From assembly GCA_009739215.1 (NCBI GenBank), contig VSJF01000007.1, positions 558,001 through 622,000 of the forward strand: DNA of 64,000 bases, given 5' to 3'. The notes under the pieces were generated by a model. The model was not told the DNA's origin. It was given only the letters and a program-made list of their open reading frames with translations, and ran no database searches. Made by a program: the position numbers and the translations under genes. This document shows, one piece after another, positions 38,717 through 50,594 of this stretch (its first letter is position 1; every line of letters begins with the position of its first letter). The stretch is from Floccularia luteovirens. Lineage: Eukaryota; Basidiomycota; Agaricomycetes; Agaricales; Squamanitaceae.

Positions 38717-41093
38717 ATGTTCAAGGAGTGCATGGCTGCACATTCAGTGGCAGATCATGAAGAATACCAAGATTCTCTATTTGGCTCACCTCCAGCATCG
38801 CCTAGAGGTAGGTCACCGTCGCCTGCTCTAGCGCTTCCAAGCGCAAATATAAGCAGCGGGCTGGCTACCCCAGCCACTGCACAACAAAACGTGGGGACCA
38901 TTGCACTTCCTGGTTCCCATCTATTTTCTGAACTTCCCATCGATCAAATAGCCTTGTCTGCGAGTCTTCAACCGACTCAACGGCCTCCGGCCAATGGAGT
39001 GAACACTCCTGTGCCTTGTGCATCCTACCCATGTGGATTATCATCTACCTCATCCGTACCTCCACACCGTTCCTCTTCGGCAGCTTCAGCAAAGAAGACA
39101 AAAAGGAAAGCATCCAAATCTAAGTCGAAAGAGCCAACTCCATGGCTTCTTGCACCGGAAATTTTTCTTCCCAATGCATTGGAACATCCTCCAGCCAACT
39201 TCTTGCGAAATCAACCTGGTCTCCTCGGTAATGCAGGACTTGTTAGTGGGGTTAGGACTTCCAATCTATCCGCTTCAACGCCACACTCAAGGGACGACAC
39301 CTTCAAATCCTATTATAGTGGAGGATGAGGATGATACCCCTATCCTTGGTCGTTCACGACATTCATTCCTACAGTCCATTGATCCCTCCCTCTTACCTGC
39401 TCCAACAAATCATGAGATTGTCGCCATGTTAATCAAACAGAGAGACATTTTCCCTATTCTGGAAAGCATCCTCAAGTTGATCGCTAATCAAGTACAACCG
39501 AACCCCCAGCCTAAAGGGGTCAAGCAATGCTATGACGAGCGGAGACATCAAACAAAGAGACGGAAACTCAATCATGTCCCAGCAGGTGCGACTGATTGGG
39601 ACGTCCCATATCCCTTTGCGCAGGGTGAGGGACCAAAGGAGTATAGTACAACCTGGGAACGAGAGCGTGGCAAACAATTAATATCTCAGCTCGTAAAACT
39701 CATAAAAACTGCAGCACGTAAGGCAGCAACGAAAAACTATCTACAAAACGAGATGCGCAGGACGGCAATGGATCAGCTTCAGAAGGACAGGCAACAGAAT
39801 CTGGCGGCTACCGACCATGAGGGTCAAGATCAAGACAAGGACAACATTTTAGGACACTATAGACCTGCAACCGTTTTTTATGGTAGGCAAGGGAGCGACA
39901 CAGGGCAAGATGGTGTCATTGAAGACCAGGACCTGACTTCTTCAGTATACTATGGGAATACGGCTCCCCAAACCAACTTCTTGTCTCAACCACAACAGGA
40001 AACGCCCTTTGACCAGCTAATTTCGTCGTTGCTTGCTGCCTCGCCTGTACAGGGTTTACCGTCGAACTCCGTCAACCTGTCGTTAGCCTCTACCAATGAT
40101 GCCCACTTTGTAACAAACAGTTCCAGTTCAAGCAGCGCTGAAGTTTCCGCAACACCTGGCGGTTCAAATGAGGGAGTTGACCAGACCCTTTTTGATAGTT
40201 GGATGAGCGTTTTGCAAACTTTTCCCGTTCCGTTGGAAGGATTCTCCGAAGCTCACTCCGCGTCTTCTCAAAATTGTTCTGATCCGACTAGCTCTCAATC
40301 TTCCAGTCAAGTAGACGATTTTGACTATACCTATTTTGGTACCAACATGGGGAGCTTTACGGATTATGGGATCGAGGATACCGATCTAGCCTCACTCTTC
40401 AGCCCTTCGACTACTAAGGACAGCTTTGATGCAAATGCAAACGCAGGCACCAATTATTCGATGACATCCACGAACGCTGTCATTGACCCAGCTATCTCTA
40501 CCCCTCAAGCTCGCCCGCCAATAGTCGCTGATCCTCGGGTTTTCGTTCATGATGTCCATCAGCCACCTTCTCTGGTGCCATCACCTATCCCCTCAACGAG
40601 TTCTTATGCTGGTCCAGATCCATCAACTCCCAACTCTGCTGCATGGGAGACAAGCTTTCCGGAGATATTCTTCGGCATGAACGAAGACCAGAACAGAAGT
40701 CAAGGTATGTTACGTCGTGCTATGTGGAATAATACTCTAAAGGCTCAAAATGGTACCATAGGAGTAAGAGGGGCATTGGATGACCAAATAAGCCTACTTT
40801 ATGCAGGGTTGGATAAAGATCAAAGTAGTTTGCGAAGGGTCGATAAAGGCAAAGGGAAGAAAATCCAGACCTCGGCGCGGGATCCTCTTCCTATAATGCC
40901 AGCTTCGAATTCAAAGAGTCTACCACCGAAAAGTCATGGAGCATTGAACAGAGAAAATGTGGTAAAAAAGGGTCGTGAGCAGACAGCACGTTTGGCAGAG
41001 GAATTGAAACGGGTAAAGATACAATTATGGGAGACTACCATTGAACAAGCAGCATTGACACATCTGGCAAACCATTATAATGGACAGTCATAG
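38717..41093 (+). CDS. Large disordered nuclear-type protein, unknown function
   Basis: Two exons: 38717-39227 and 39292-41093. The 64-nt intron joins NQPGLLG to TTPSNPIIVEDEDDTPILG. The protein is about 770 aa and mostly disordered: Ser/Pro-rich start, a basic cluster (KKTKRKASKSKSKE), a short acidic patch, and a conserved-looking helical block (LIKQRDIFPILESILKLIAN and LISQLVKLIKTAARKAA, with KRRKLNH as a possible nuclear signal). The middle is Gln/Ser/Asn/Asp-rich, like an activation domain. The last 40 residues form a helix with charged heptads (QTARLAEELKRVKIQLWETT). I do not recognise the family. It could be a transcriptional regulator. The start is the first ATG (MFKECMAAHS); a second lies five codons on. 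Confidence 0.72.
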
Positions 41094-41722
41094 ATTCACA
41101 TATAGAAAATAATGTATATATCTTTTACTTAACTTCATCATTGATCACTCAGTGGGACAGGGACTTCGATCTCGCCCTGTATTTCAATTTTATGGAGTTC
41201 TTTATACTTAACGGATTCAGTCCATCATACCTGATCACTAGAAAAACTATCGAGTTGCCCGAGCTGACAACGGGCATCTATTCTGCGCTCAGCCAGGGCT
41301 GTCAATTATACAGTCCAGATATTTTACATCTAATGCCAGATTGTTGTTTATACTGACAGAATTCAGAAGAATAGCCAAGTACCCCTGCCTACACCTGTAT
41401 ATTGGATATGATCTTGGAAAAAAGCTGTGGTTTGAGTGCGGAATAGCAAGGGCTTCAGGAGCAACAAAAATAAAGCGCCATATCGGCCATTGGTATGTAG
41501 TATGCGCTTTCCACGATCGCAAGTTTCTTGTCAGCTCGCTTAATTTTTTAGTACGTTCAAAACATCAAGGAAGTCGACCAGAATGGTTTGAATTACAAGC
41601 ACAATGCATCAGAGCAGCTGCAACTTTGGAAATGAGCACGTGATGTATAAACGCGACGCGAGCAAGCCATCAACCATGCCAAACTAAAAACTTGAACTTC
41701 GACCTCATTGTCGTCGTCAGGC
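41094..41722. other. Spacer upstream of BUB1
   Basis: No supported gene. A 100-codon open frame at 41341-41643 has no known domain and no splice partners. Confidence 0.4.
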
Positions 41723-44700
41723 ATGCCCCATTCGCCACCCACGAGCGACACTAATCAAAACTCTAAGCCGGATCGCGATAGGGAGCGCCAGCAATATCGA
41801 ACACGCCTTGTCACCGCACTTAATGAAGAAGATGATCCACTCGCTGTCTACCACTCTTTTGTCCAATGGACAGTGAAAAACTATGGTGAGCGTGACGCGA
41901 CTTCGGGTCTATTGGAGCTGTTAGAGGATGCGACGAAACAGTTCAAGGAGGATCCATCATACAAAACCGATCTAAGATATCTAAAGCTTTGGTCATTATA
42001 TGCAAGACAACTTGAACAACCTAGGGCGATTGAGATCTACGCGTATCTTGTTGAGAAGGATATTGGAACTTCGTATTCCATATTGTATGAAGAGTATACC
42101 ACGCTATTAGAGAAGGCGGGAAGGTGCGCTCTTGTTTAATTAGCTTATATCAACAATTGTTTAAGGTTTCGTACATTATATAGAAATCCGGAGGCAGAAG
42201 CTATATACCGGAGAGGCATCAAGCGCCAAGTACGACCCCTGGAACGGCTGAGAAATAAATACAAGCAGTTTCAGAGCCGAGTAGGCACATCAGCAAGTTC
42301 TACATCTATCTCGCGACCCTCGCCTTCCATATCAAAGTCCTCTGCTCAAGATAATAACAACATAAAGAACCAAGCGCGGGCTTCACCATCTTCATCTACG
42401 TCTCCCTCTGCCGCTTTCAACTCGACAGCAGCATCTCGTTATGCACTCATGCTCGCCCCCCCTGCTCCTGGAAAGCGTCCGGAAAAGATGCGGTTTAATT
42501 TATCCCTGCTCTTCACGGACGAGGGTGTAGAATACAGTATTCAAGAAGCTCGAGCACGCTCTATGGGGCTTCTTGGCAAGAAATGGAGCGCACCACCACC
42601 TACTGAGTCCATTCGAAAGTCAATGTCATATTCGACCTCCTCGTCATCTACTCAGGTTGATTTCAACGATGGTGGTCATAAACGTCTGATGCAGAAGAGG
42701 AAGAGCATACTAGGTGGTGGAGCTGAACCAACGGTGACGATTAATACCAAAGAAGCACTTGCAGACGTCTTTGGGATGTTCAATTCTCCAGACAAAACTC
42801 AAAAATTGCCGGGAAGCAAACATGCTCCCCTGAAGAGGGTTGAGCCTGTGACACCCATTGTACCACCAAAACTAGCTTTCTCGCGTTCTCAGGAACATAA
42901 TGAAAATTCGATCACGAACCCAAATCAACATGGTGCCAAAACCCCTACAGGTGCTTATATGCTGCACAGACCCTCTTTATTGTGTCTAACATTATTTTAT
43001 TTTTAAATTGTAGCATTCCGACCTTTCGTAGACGAAAACGCGCAACCGAGAGCCACGCCTGCTGCAAAAGTAAGTATAAAGATGTCTCTATCCGATCCAT
43101 TGATTGATTATATGAAATAGTTCACCCCATTCGTTGATTCAGAGCCACACAAAACACCGTTCACACCCCGAGCAGCACTTTCTCTCAAAGATACTACCAC
43201 AACCCCATCCACGAACACACGTTCTAACGAAAATGCTCTACGAAACCCTAATATATCTCGTCTTAAGTCAGTAGTAGAGGAGAGTAATGCCGAAAATGTG
43301 TATTCCAAAGTCTTTACACCCGTTCAAACAAAGCCAGTACCACTAGCTCCTCTTCGAGATGTCTTTACGGATGACCACGGAAAACCCATACCAAAACCAA
43401 AATCTGTTCCAACGCATGAGCGTGCAAAGTCGCACGACATATCGGACCCCAAGCCTGATGAAATTTTTCGGCCTGTAACATTCAAGCCATTTGTCGACGA
43501 AAATGCGCGCACGCCGTTCAAAGTGTTTAGCAGACCACCAGAGAACGAAAATTCTGGAAATGTATTCACCGCCCCCAAAACTCCTATTGCGACCTTCACA
43601 CCATTTCAAGATGCAAAAACTCCTGCTTTCACACCTTTCAGGGATGCTCCTGGAACATTTAATCCACCTGAGAGCAAAGAGGATGCTGGCATAGACCCAA
43701 ATGGAGGAATTAAATCTATAGAATCCTTACATACAACGGAACCTCCAAATACACGAGCAAATGACATAATCGAGGTAGAGGATGACGAAGGCGAAGAACG
43801 GCAGCAAGGACAATATGACTATGAAGAAGAGGAATCGCAGGTCGAGGAGTATGAAGTACCGATAGCTCCAGAGCATGTTCCTGAGATGTACGATGAAGGA
43901 GATTCTTTCCAGGAAATTCCGCTTGGTGGTCGATTTGGCCAGTTTAACGTAATGACACCTATCACGGAGCGTACCTTTGAGTACACGATGAGTACGCGAG
44001 GAGGTGAGACACCAGGTGGCCGGCAGTCTGAAGATGAAGACCGCGGTTCTCCTAAAAGCAAGATGTTAGTACACCAGAATGATGAAAATGGTGCTATACA
44101 GACTGCCAGGAAGTTAGCCGCAGAATTAGAGGAAGAGGATGACACCAGATTCGAAGAGGAAGAGACGGAAGATGAACCTTTAGAACCATTGAGATTATCA
44201 GATGGCCTTGCCTCCCGTCATGATCCAGCGGTCGCAATTCTCGAAGAGAAAGCCGGTTCACTCAGCCTCGTTGATACCCTCACGCTCGGGTCAAATTTCC
44301 GTCCTCCAAATCCCTGCAATCCATTCGATCCTCCTATCCTAACCGCGTTGCTTTCGCGTATACCTACTGATCCACAATTTTATGACCTACGCGAGAACCA
44401 AGCCAAACTTCTCGAGCCGTTACAGCGATTCTCAAAAAAAGGGAGAAAGTCCAGTGGGAGTAGTGCTTCTGGGGATATAGACTTATCCGTGTTTCCGGTT
44501 ACGTTGAACGGAAATCGGTTCATTGTATCAGAAAAACTCGGAGAAGGAGGGTTTGGATGTGTTTTCAAGGCTCGTGATCTAGGAATGCGAAATGGAGAGG
44601 TAGATGATGAGGATGAAGATGAGGATATGGAAGACGATGATGAAGAAAACGCATCAATGGTTGCCCTCAAAATTGTTAAACCCCGGAACATATGGGAATA

Positions 44701-45554
44701 TCATGTCCTGCGACGACTGCGGTCTGCTCTCCCAATTCCATTGCGTCGTTCTATAGTCCTACCGCATGCACTATATGCATACGGCGACGAAAGCTTTTTG
44801 GTACTCGATCTCTGCCCTCAAGGCATGCTCCTGAATATTATAAACAACGCCGTAGCAGCTGGTGTTTCACAAGCTGGTGCCTGTCTCGATGAATTACTCG
44901 TTATGTTCTTCACCACTGAGCTTTTACGGCTTTTAGAAGGCATGCATAGTACAGGTTTTATTCATGGAGATCTCAAGATTGATAATTGCCTTCTACGGTT
45001 GGAAGACGTTCCAGGTGGGGCAGCTGCTTGGTCAAGCATGTATCAACCTTCCGGAGAGGGTGGGTGGAGTCATAAGGGACTGAAGCTCATCGATTTTGGA
45101 CGTACGGTCGATACAAGGCTCTTCCCTGCAGGTCAACAATTCATTGCGGAATGGCCTGCAGATGAACGAGATTGTTTCGAAATTCAAAATCAACGACCTT
45201 GGACGTATCAAACGGATTACTTTGGTTTAGCCGGCATCATATATTGTATGCTGTTCGGCAAATATATACAGCAGAGCTCTGTTACACCTGTCACATGTGG
45301 GAGAGGGCGAACAGAGGTATAGGATTAGTACGCCTTTGAAGAGGTACTGGCAGACGGAGATTTGGACCAGGTTGTTCGACGTGCTTCTGAACCCTTGTTT
45401 GGTCAGGCCTAAAGGCGAATTGCCCGTCTGTGATGAGCTTGCGGGTATCAGAAAGGACATGGAGGTCTGGTTGCAAGCTAATTGTAATCGGACTAGTAAC
45501 ACTCTGAAAGGTTTACTCAAGAAGGTGGAGATGGCTTGTTATCGTTCGCTATAA
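41723..45554 (+). CDS. BUB1: Spindle checkpoint kinase BUB1 (Mad3/Bub1 family)
   Basis: Exon 1 is 41723-42123; the rest runs to 45554 with few introns. The N-terminal TPR domain (Mad3/Bub1 region I) reads YHSFVQWTVKNYGERDATSG, YLKLWSLYARQLEQPRAIEI and NPEAEAIYRRGIKRQVRPLE. A Bub3-binding GLEBS-like motif follows at about 42739-42792 (TINTKEALADVFGMFNSP). A disordered stretch carries five F-x-P-F-x-D motifs, then an acidic region. The C-terminal kinase domain has GEGGFGCVFKARD, VALKIVKP (Lys), FIHGDLKIDNCLL (catalytic loop) and LIDFGRTVD (DFG), so it should be active. An acidic insert (DEDEDEDMEDDDEEN) sits between the Gly loop and the Lys. Near 45280-45330 the frame changes between FGKYIQQSS and RYRISTPLKRYWQTEIW: either a 34-nt intron or a one-base shift (see findings). 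Bub1 acts at kinetochores to hold anaphase until chromosomes attach. Confidence 0.92.
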
Positions 45555-45839
45555 CCTCCTTAATGCTACTAATTTCACTCTATCATCATCATGGGAGCAC
45601 ACTTGTAATTTTTTTGTTTTTTTTACATATGTAATATCTGAACTCGACGTATTATTGTGGGAGATTCCACTACAACAACAAATGAGTGAGTGTAGCGCTA
45701 CATGGAACTGAGAACACCACAGATATAACACGATAAGAGAAAAGAAACATTAGAATCGCGCCTCCCCTAAATCCCAACTCTCCTCAAGAACAAGACAAGA
45801 TGAGATCGCTCGCAAGACCACCACATCAAAGTAACAAAC

Positions 45840-48800
45840 TCACGCATGCCCCCCCATTTGTACAGGTGGTGCTGGACCACCTTCATATGGGTGTGGGGGT
45901 ACATTTGGTGGCGGAGGCATCATCATCTGATAAGGCACTGCGTGCTGAACTGTGGGCATTGTGAACATTTTGCCACTGTATTGATCAAATGACATCATAC
46001 GTTGCGGACTCTGGTGATAATATGGGTGAGCGTGCGCTGGAATTGGCGTAGGGGGCATGGATGGCCGAGGGCCTGCACCGTTAGGAGGTGGAGGATATGC
46101 ACCAGGAGGTGGGGGGGGCATGTATCCTTGAGGAGCTTTGAAATATATTATTTCAATAAATGTGAGGGATAACAAAACCTGGGATTCACTCACGCGGCAT
46201 TTGACCCATTGCTGGGGAGTACATTGCTGGTAATTAAAAGTTTAGATAAACTTATCAAGTGCAAGGAACTAATTGCTTACCGTTCGGAGGGGGCATTCCT
46301 GGTGGATAAGGCATAGGTTGCATGAAAGGAGCAGGCATATATGCACCTGGTGGCCCCGGTGGTGCCATTCCAGGCATCATAGGCTGATAATACTAAATGA
46401 ACTTCAAAAGAACAACAGCCTCAGAATGGTCTCATTCTCACCTGTGCAGGATAACCATAAGAAGGGTACGCATATACGTAATCCACGTTGGGTTGCAGCC
46501 TGGACTGCTGCCGTATCTTCTTCATACGAAGGCGGCGGCATGAGTGGTGGCCCTGGGGGTAACATATGCGAGGCATGTTGTTGTTGTTGATGTTGGGGTA
46601 AGGGATACATGAGGAGATATCGCTTGCCATTATATGGCCAGGTTGCCGCTGGAAAATCATTCAAATTCTTCAGGATATCAATAATAGAAGAAGGGAGAAG
46701 ATACACACCAACTTGCGAAGCTTCAACTACTTTATTGTGTTTGAACGGATTGAAGTCATCCTTGATATGCACAGGGGGCGTTTTCTTGATGGGTCTCGTA
46801 CCATAAAATGGATTAGGAGCTGACGGACTCTGACGTCCCAAATATTGTAAATGACAATGATATTATTCACTCCTGATTCTGTACTAACCGACTCTGCCTT
46901 GGACTTGGATGGTAGCGACGCTGATGCGCTCGGAGTCCCATTTGTTGGAGAAGCAGCACCCTATAAATGTTATGTCAGAGTATATTATCGTTAGCAAGAG
47001 TGCTCATTATTACAGGAGTAAAGGCATTTGCCTTTGGATTAGGTCTGAACGACGAAGCATTCACATTCAACCGATTATTCGCTGCTGTGATAGGAGACAC
47101 GGGTGTTGTTGCTGGTAGATTTGCTATTGAAGATTGGCCTGAGCCTGTCTTGGAAGACCCGTTGGAACCTGATACAGGAACAGGGGCAGCGCCAGTTGAT
47201 GATTGTCTGGATTTCGGACCCTTGAAAGGAGGGATATCCTGAATGATCATATTAATGGCAGGTTTTTTCCCTGTTGATTCAGTTGAAGAGGGCGCTATTT
47301 TTGTGGCGGATATACTCTTCGGTAAGGCTGTCGAAGATGTTGCTGGCGTAACTGTGCTGTTTGTTACATTGTTCGTCGAAGAGGCTGGAGTGATGGGTTT
47401 GCGTGCTTGTTCCGCTCCCTTTGGGTTGCCTGGAGCAATTCCCCTGGAGGCGGTGGCAGCCGTGGAAGGTCCAATAGCACGAGCAGTAGTTGCAGCAGCG
47501 TCCTTGCTTGCCTTTTCCCGTATAGCACGCTGCTTGTCTTCATCTTTTGCCAAAATAGGAACAAGGTCATCCGGAATAGGTTTATTAAGCTAAACACAAT
47601 TTGGTTAGATCCAATCCGGAAACAACACATCTTTACCAAGTAATCGTAAAAAAAACATACCTTGAATGTCTGACTAAAGTTTAACAAATCTGCCACCCTT
47701 CTGTCCATCTCACTTTTCGCAAGAGCCTGCCTTTTCTGCGTCAAACGTTGTACTTCATTGGTAACGAAATCTCGAAAGGCAGGAACAGGATCCGCGGGTG
47801 GCTGCATAGTTTCGAAGTTTAAAGAACTGGTATGTCAGAATGGGCAAACTTTTATATACCTTATTAGCATTAGCCGCCGGAGCAGGCGAGGCCGCTTTGG
47901 AAGAGGGTGGAGACTGCCCCTGGGAAGAAATCGTTGTACCATCCGGTCCATTGACTGAAACTTTGGGAACATCGGTTTTTGCGGTATTATTAGCCGAGTT
48001 GCTGGGAGCTTGAGGTGAAACACCAGGTCTACGAGCACCTGGTGGGACATAGGCACCTGAGCCTCGAATCACAGCACCATACCTATTTTTTCCAGTATAT
48101 GAGGAAATAGCGCAACCAGATATATGCATATTATACTCACTTTTCCTCCTCGTTAGTACCAGTGGAATCAACAACGAGCCCGCGTTCTTCCGCAACATGT
48201 GGGTTGTTACTTGCAGACTGAAAAGGTATAAATTAATTAATGAAGCAGGATCATAAATTAACATACTCCTAAAATTTCATTAGCAATTCTCTGAGCTTTA
48301 CGTTCCCGCTCCTTAAAATCAGCTGCGCTCCGGTCAAGCTTAGTTGTGTAAACATTCTCATCGAAAGTTGTCTTGACCCCAAACATTTGCTCATTTGCAG
48401 CAAACTGATCCCAACCAGCGTTGGAAGTCGAACCTGGCCCGAAAGTATCATCATCACCACCCTGACCATTTGGAGCAGTATTTGGCAAATCATTCAATGG
48501 CACCCATGCCTCCAGCTCACGTTCCCGACCAGGTATTTTCTTCTGGCTGATGTCGGTGTCTGTCCTGAAAGCTGTAGATTTGATAAGAACAAAAATGGTC
48601 AGGGACGTTAGAACAAAAAGAGAGACGTACAATCGCCATTCGTGAGCTTTGCATCTGCTGGTCCTGACGACCACTGCTCGATGTTAGCAGAAGCTATGAA
48701 CAGTTGATCCTTGAGGGGTGTCCCGGGGCTGGAAATTTCCTTGACATCTTTAAGCGTAACCCCGGTGGTATCTCCTTCAGCGGTTGTGGATAAGATGACT

Positions 48801-49218
48801 CCTTCGTAGCGTTGGCCGGACTTTGTTGATAAAGTGACTGTTATTCCCTAATAGGTTGAATGATAAATAAAAATATTCGGAAAGTGAGATAGGCCTAACG
48901 ACGAGAAGGCCCTACTTACAGTTAGACCGACAAGAGACTGCAAGTTACGGTCGCGAGAGGTGTTTGGTTGGGTGCCATTTGTGTGTGCAAGTGGAGGAAA
49001 TGGGGCGGGGGGTGTTGGGGAGGTGTTGTTGGAGGGACGAGGGTTACTGGCTGGAGAAGAAAAAGGAGCAGAACCCCTCGCTCCTGACCAAGCTGGCTGA
49101 GTACGGCTAATCATATGGAGAGAAGATAAGTGGAGAAAGATAAGTAATGAGGTAAAAGAGCAACGAACCGAGAGTCAGAGGGACCCTTGCGTTGGGGTTT
49201 CTGGCGTTGAGAGGCCAT
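45840..49218 (-). CDS. PBP1: PBP1 / ataxin-2 homologue (LsmAD domain, PAM2 motif)
   Basis: About eight or more exons on the minus strand. After a basic start (MASQRQKPQRKGPSDSR) and a Ser/Pro linker comes an Sm-like domain (LQSLVGLT, GITVTLSTKSGQRYEGVILS, TTGVTLKDVKEIS). The LsmAD domain follows (FGVKTTFDENVYTTKLDR, ERERKAQRIANEILG) and then YGAVIRGSGAYVPPGARRPG. A helical segment (AFRDFVTNEVQRLTQKRQAL) precedes a long Ser/Thr/Ala region with a PAM2 motif (LNVNASSFRP, about 47030-47090) that binds the MLLE domain of poly(A)-binding protein. The C-terminus is Pro/Met/Gly/Tyr-rich (PGMAPPGPPGAYMPAPFM), prone to phase separation. Yeast Pbp1 binds Pab1, controls poly(A) tails and forms stress granules. 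It is divergent from RNase H2A, with 190 bp between the ATGs. The stop right after GGHA could instead be a splice donor, but no better exon follows. Confidence 0.92.
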
Positions 49219-49408
49219 TGAAAGATGTGATGAAGGGAAATGAAAGACTTGAAAAGTTTATACAAGGTAGTCCAGACACCAGGGAAGAGAGCAAAGTGGA
49301 AAGCAGAATGAAGCAGAACTATAAAGTTCGTGGCTGAGAGTCAACGTTTCAACTCGATAAAATCATTTTCTCTCAAACTCTTCAGTCAAGTACCCCGAGA
49401 ACCCCTAA

Positions 49409-50594
49409 ATGCAATACACTCATCACTCTCCTACTCCCTCATCTCCAGGTCCTTACATCCTTGGCATAGACGAGGCTGGCAGAGGTCCAGTTCTCGGTCC
49501 ACTTGTCTACGCTGTTGCCTACTGTCCCGTCGCATATAAAGACCAGCTCGAACAGCTCGGTTTCGCTGGTATTGCAACCACCATGCAACCCTTCATTCAA
49601 AATTAACATATCCTTAGATTCAAAGACACTCAATGCTACAACTAGATCTTCACTCCTCAACACTCTCAGCTCTGACCCTGCTAACCTCGCATGGTCGGTC
49701 AGAGTAATAAGGTCCTTGCCACTCCTCCCACCAAACTTCTTTTTACTAAATAATCTATCCAGTCCCCAAGAAATCTCCAATGGCATGCTACGCCGCCCAC
49801 CCATAAATTTGAATAAACAATCACAAGATGCTACCATAATGCTCATCCGCGAAACCCTCGCAAAAGGCATAGAACTGCAAGATGCATGTCCTTCTATAAA
49901 TATCCCCATATATACCCTATAATAGTTATATTTGCTACAGGTGTATGTCGACGCGCTCGGTTCAACAACAACTTATCAATCCTACCTGTCGTCTCTCTTT
50001 CCTGGTATAAACTTTACTGTCGAATCAAAAGCAGATTCACGGTATAAAATTGTCGGCGCTGCCAGTGTCGCAGCCAAAGTGACAAGAGACGCTTGCCTTG
50101 AAGGGTGGTCCTTCGAAGAGAACGATAACAATCCAGTATCACCAGGTATATGGAGTAGAGAATTTGGTTCCGGTTATCCATCAGGTAGTTCAATCTATAA
50201 GATTGAATATATTAGGTTTTCTTACAATCCATCACACAGACCCCAATACCCAAGCATGGTTAAAATCCAATGTAGATCCCATTTTTGGTTTTCCTAAAGT
50301 AGCACGGTTTTCATGGGCAACTGTCAAAGTTATCCTCGAGAAAAGCGGGGCCCCTGTTCAATGGTCTGTGTTTCCATGCCACATTTATGAATGTTCAATC
50401 CTCACCCAGGTAACCATAGGATGGACGACGGGGAAGCATCTCTAATAAAAGCGTTCCAAAGCGGGAACGAAAGAGATAAAGGCCGTTCCTACAGTGGACG
50501 AAAGATTTACATATTACAAGTGTTGATATACTATAGCAACAGCCTAAACCATTCATATAAACTCTGTACTTTATGTAATAGGATGATAACTTAA
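49409..50594 (+). CDS. Ribonuclease H2 catalytic subunit A
   Basis: The type 2 RNase H motifs are present: [20 protein letters not shown] (DEAGRG), DSKTLN, VYVDALG (third Asp), [20 protein letters not shown] (KADxxY and SVxAKVxRD), [17 protein letters not shown] and [13 protein letters not shown]. RNase H2 removes ribonucleotides and RNA from DNA in the nucleus; all acidic catalytic residues are present. Exons are 49409 onward, with an intron to about 49616, another near 49708-49760, and one that requires a GC donor (49884-49940) to join IELQD to VYVDALG. The C-terminus drifts out of frame after NERDKGR. Read literally it ends at 50594. A one-base shift there gives [16 protein letters not shown] and a stop at 50536, closer to family endings. 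The literal end overlaps the SNU66 stop by four bases; the shifted end does not. Confidence 0.88.

Noticed and set aside
46975..47593. Long plus-strand frames across PBP1
   Set aside because: They mirror the Ser/Thr/Ala-rich PBP1 exon on the opposite strand. The PBP1 reading explains the PAM2 motif and adjoining exons.
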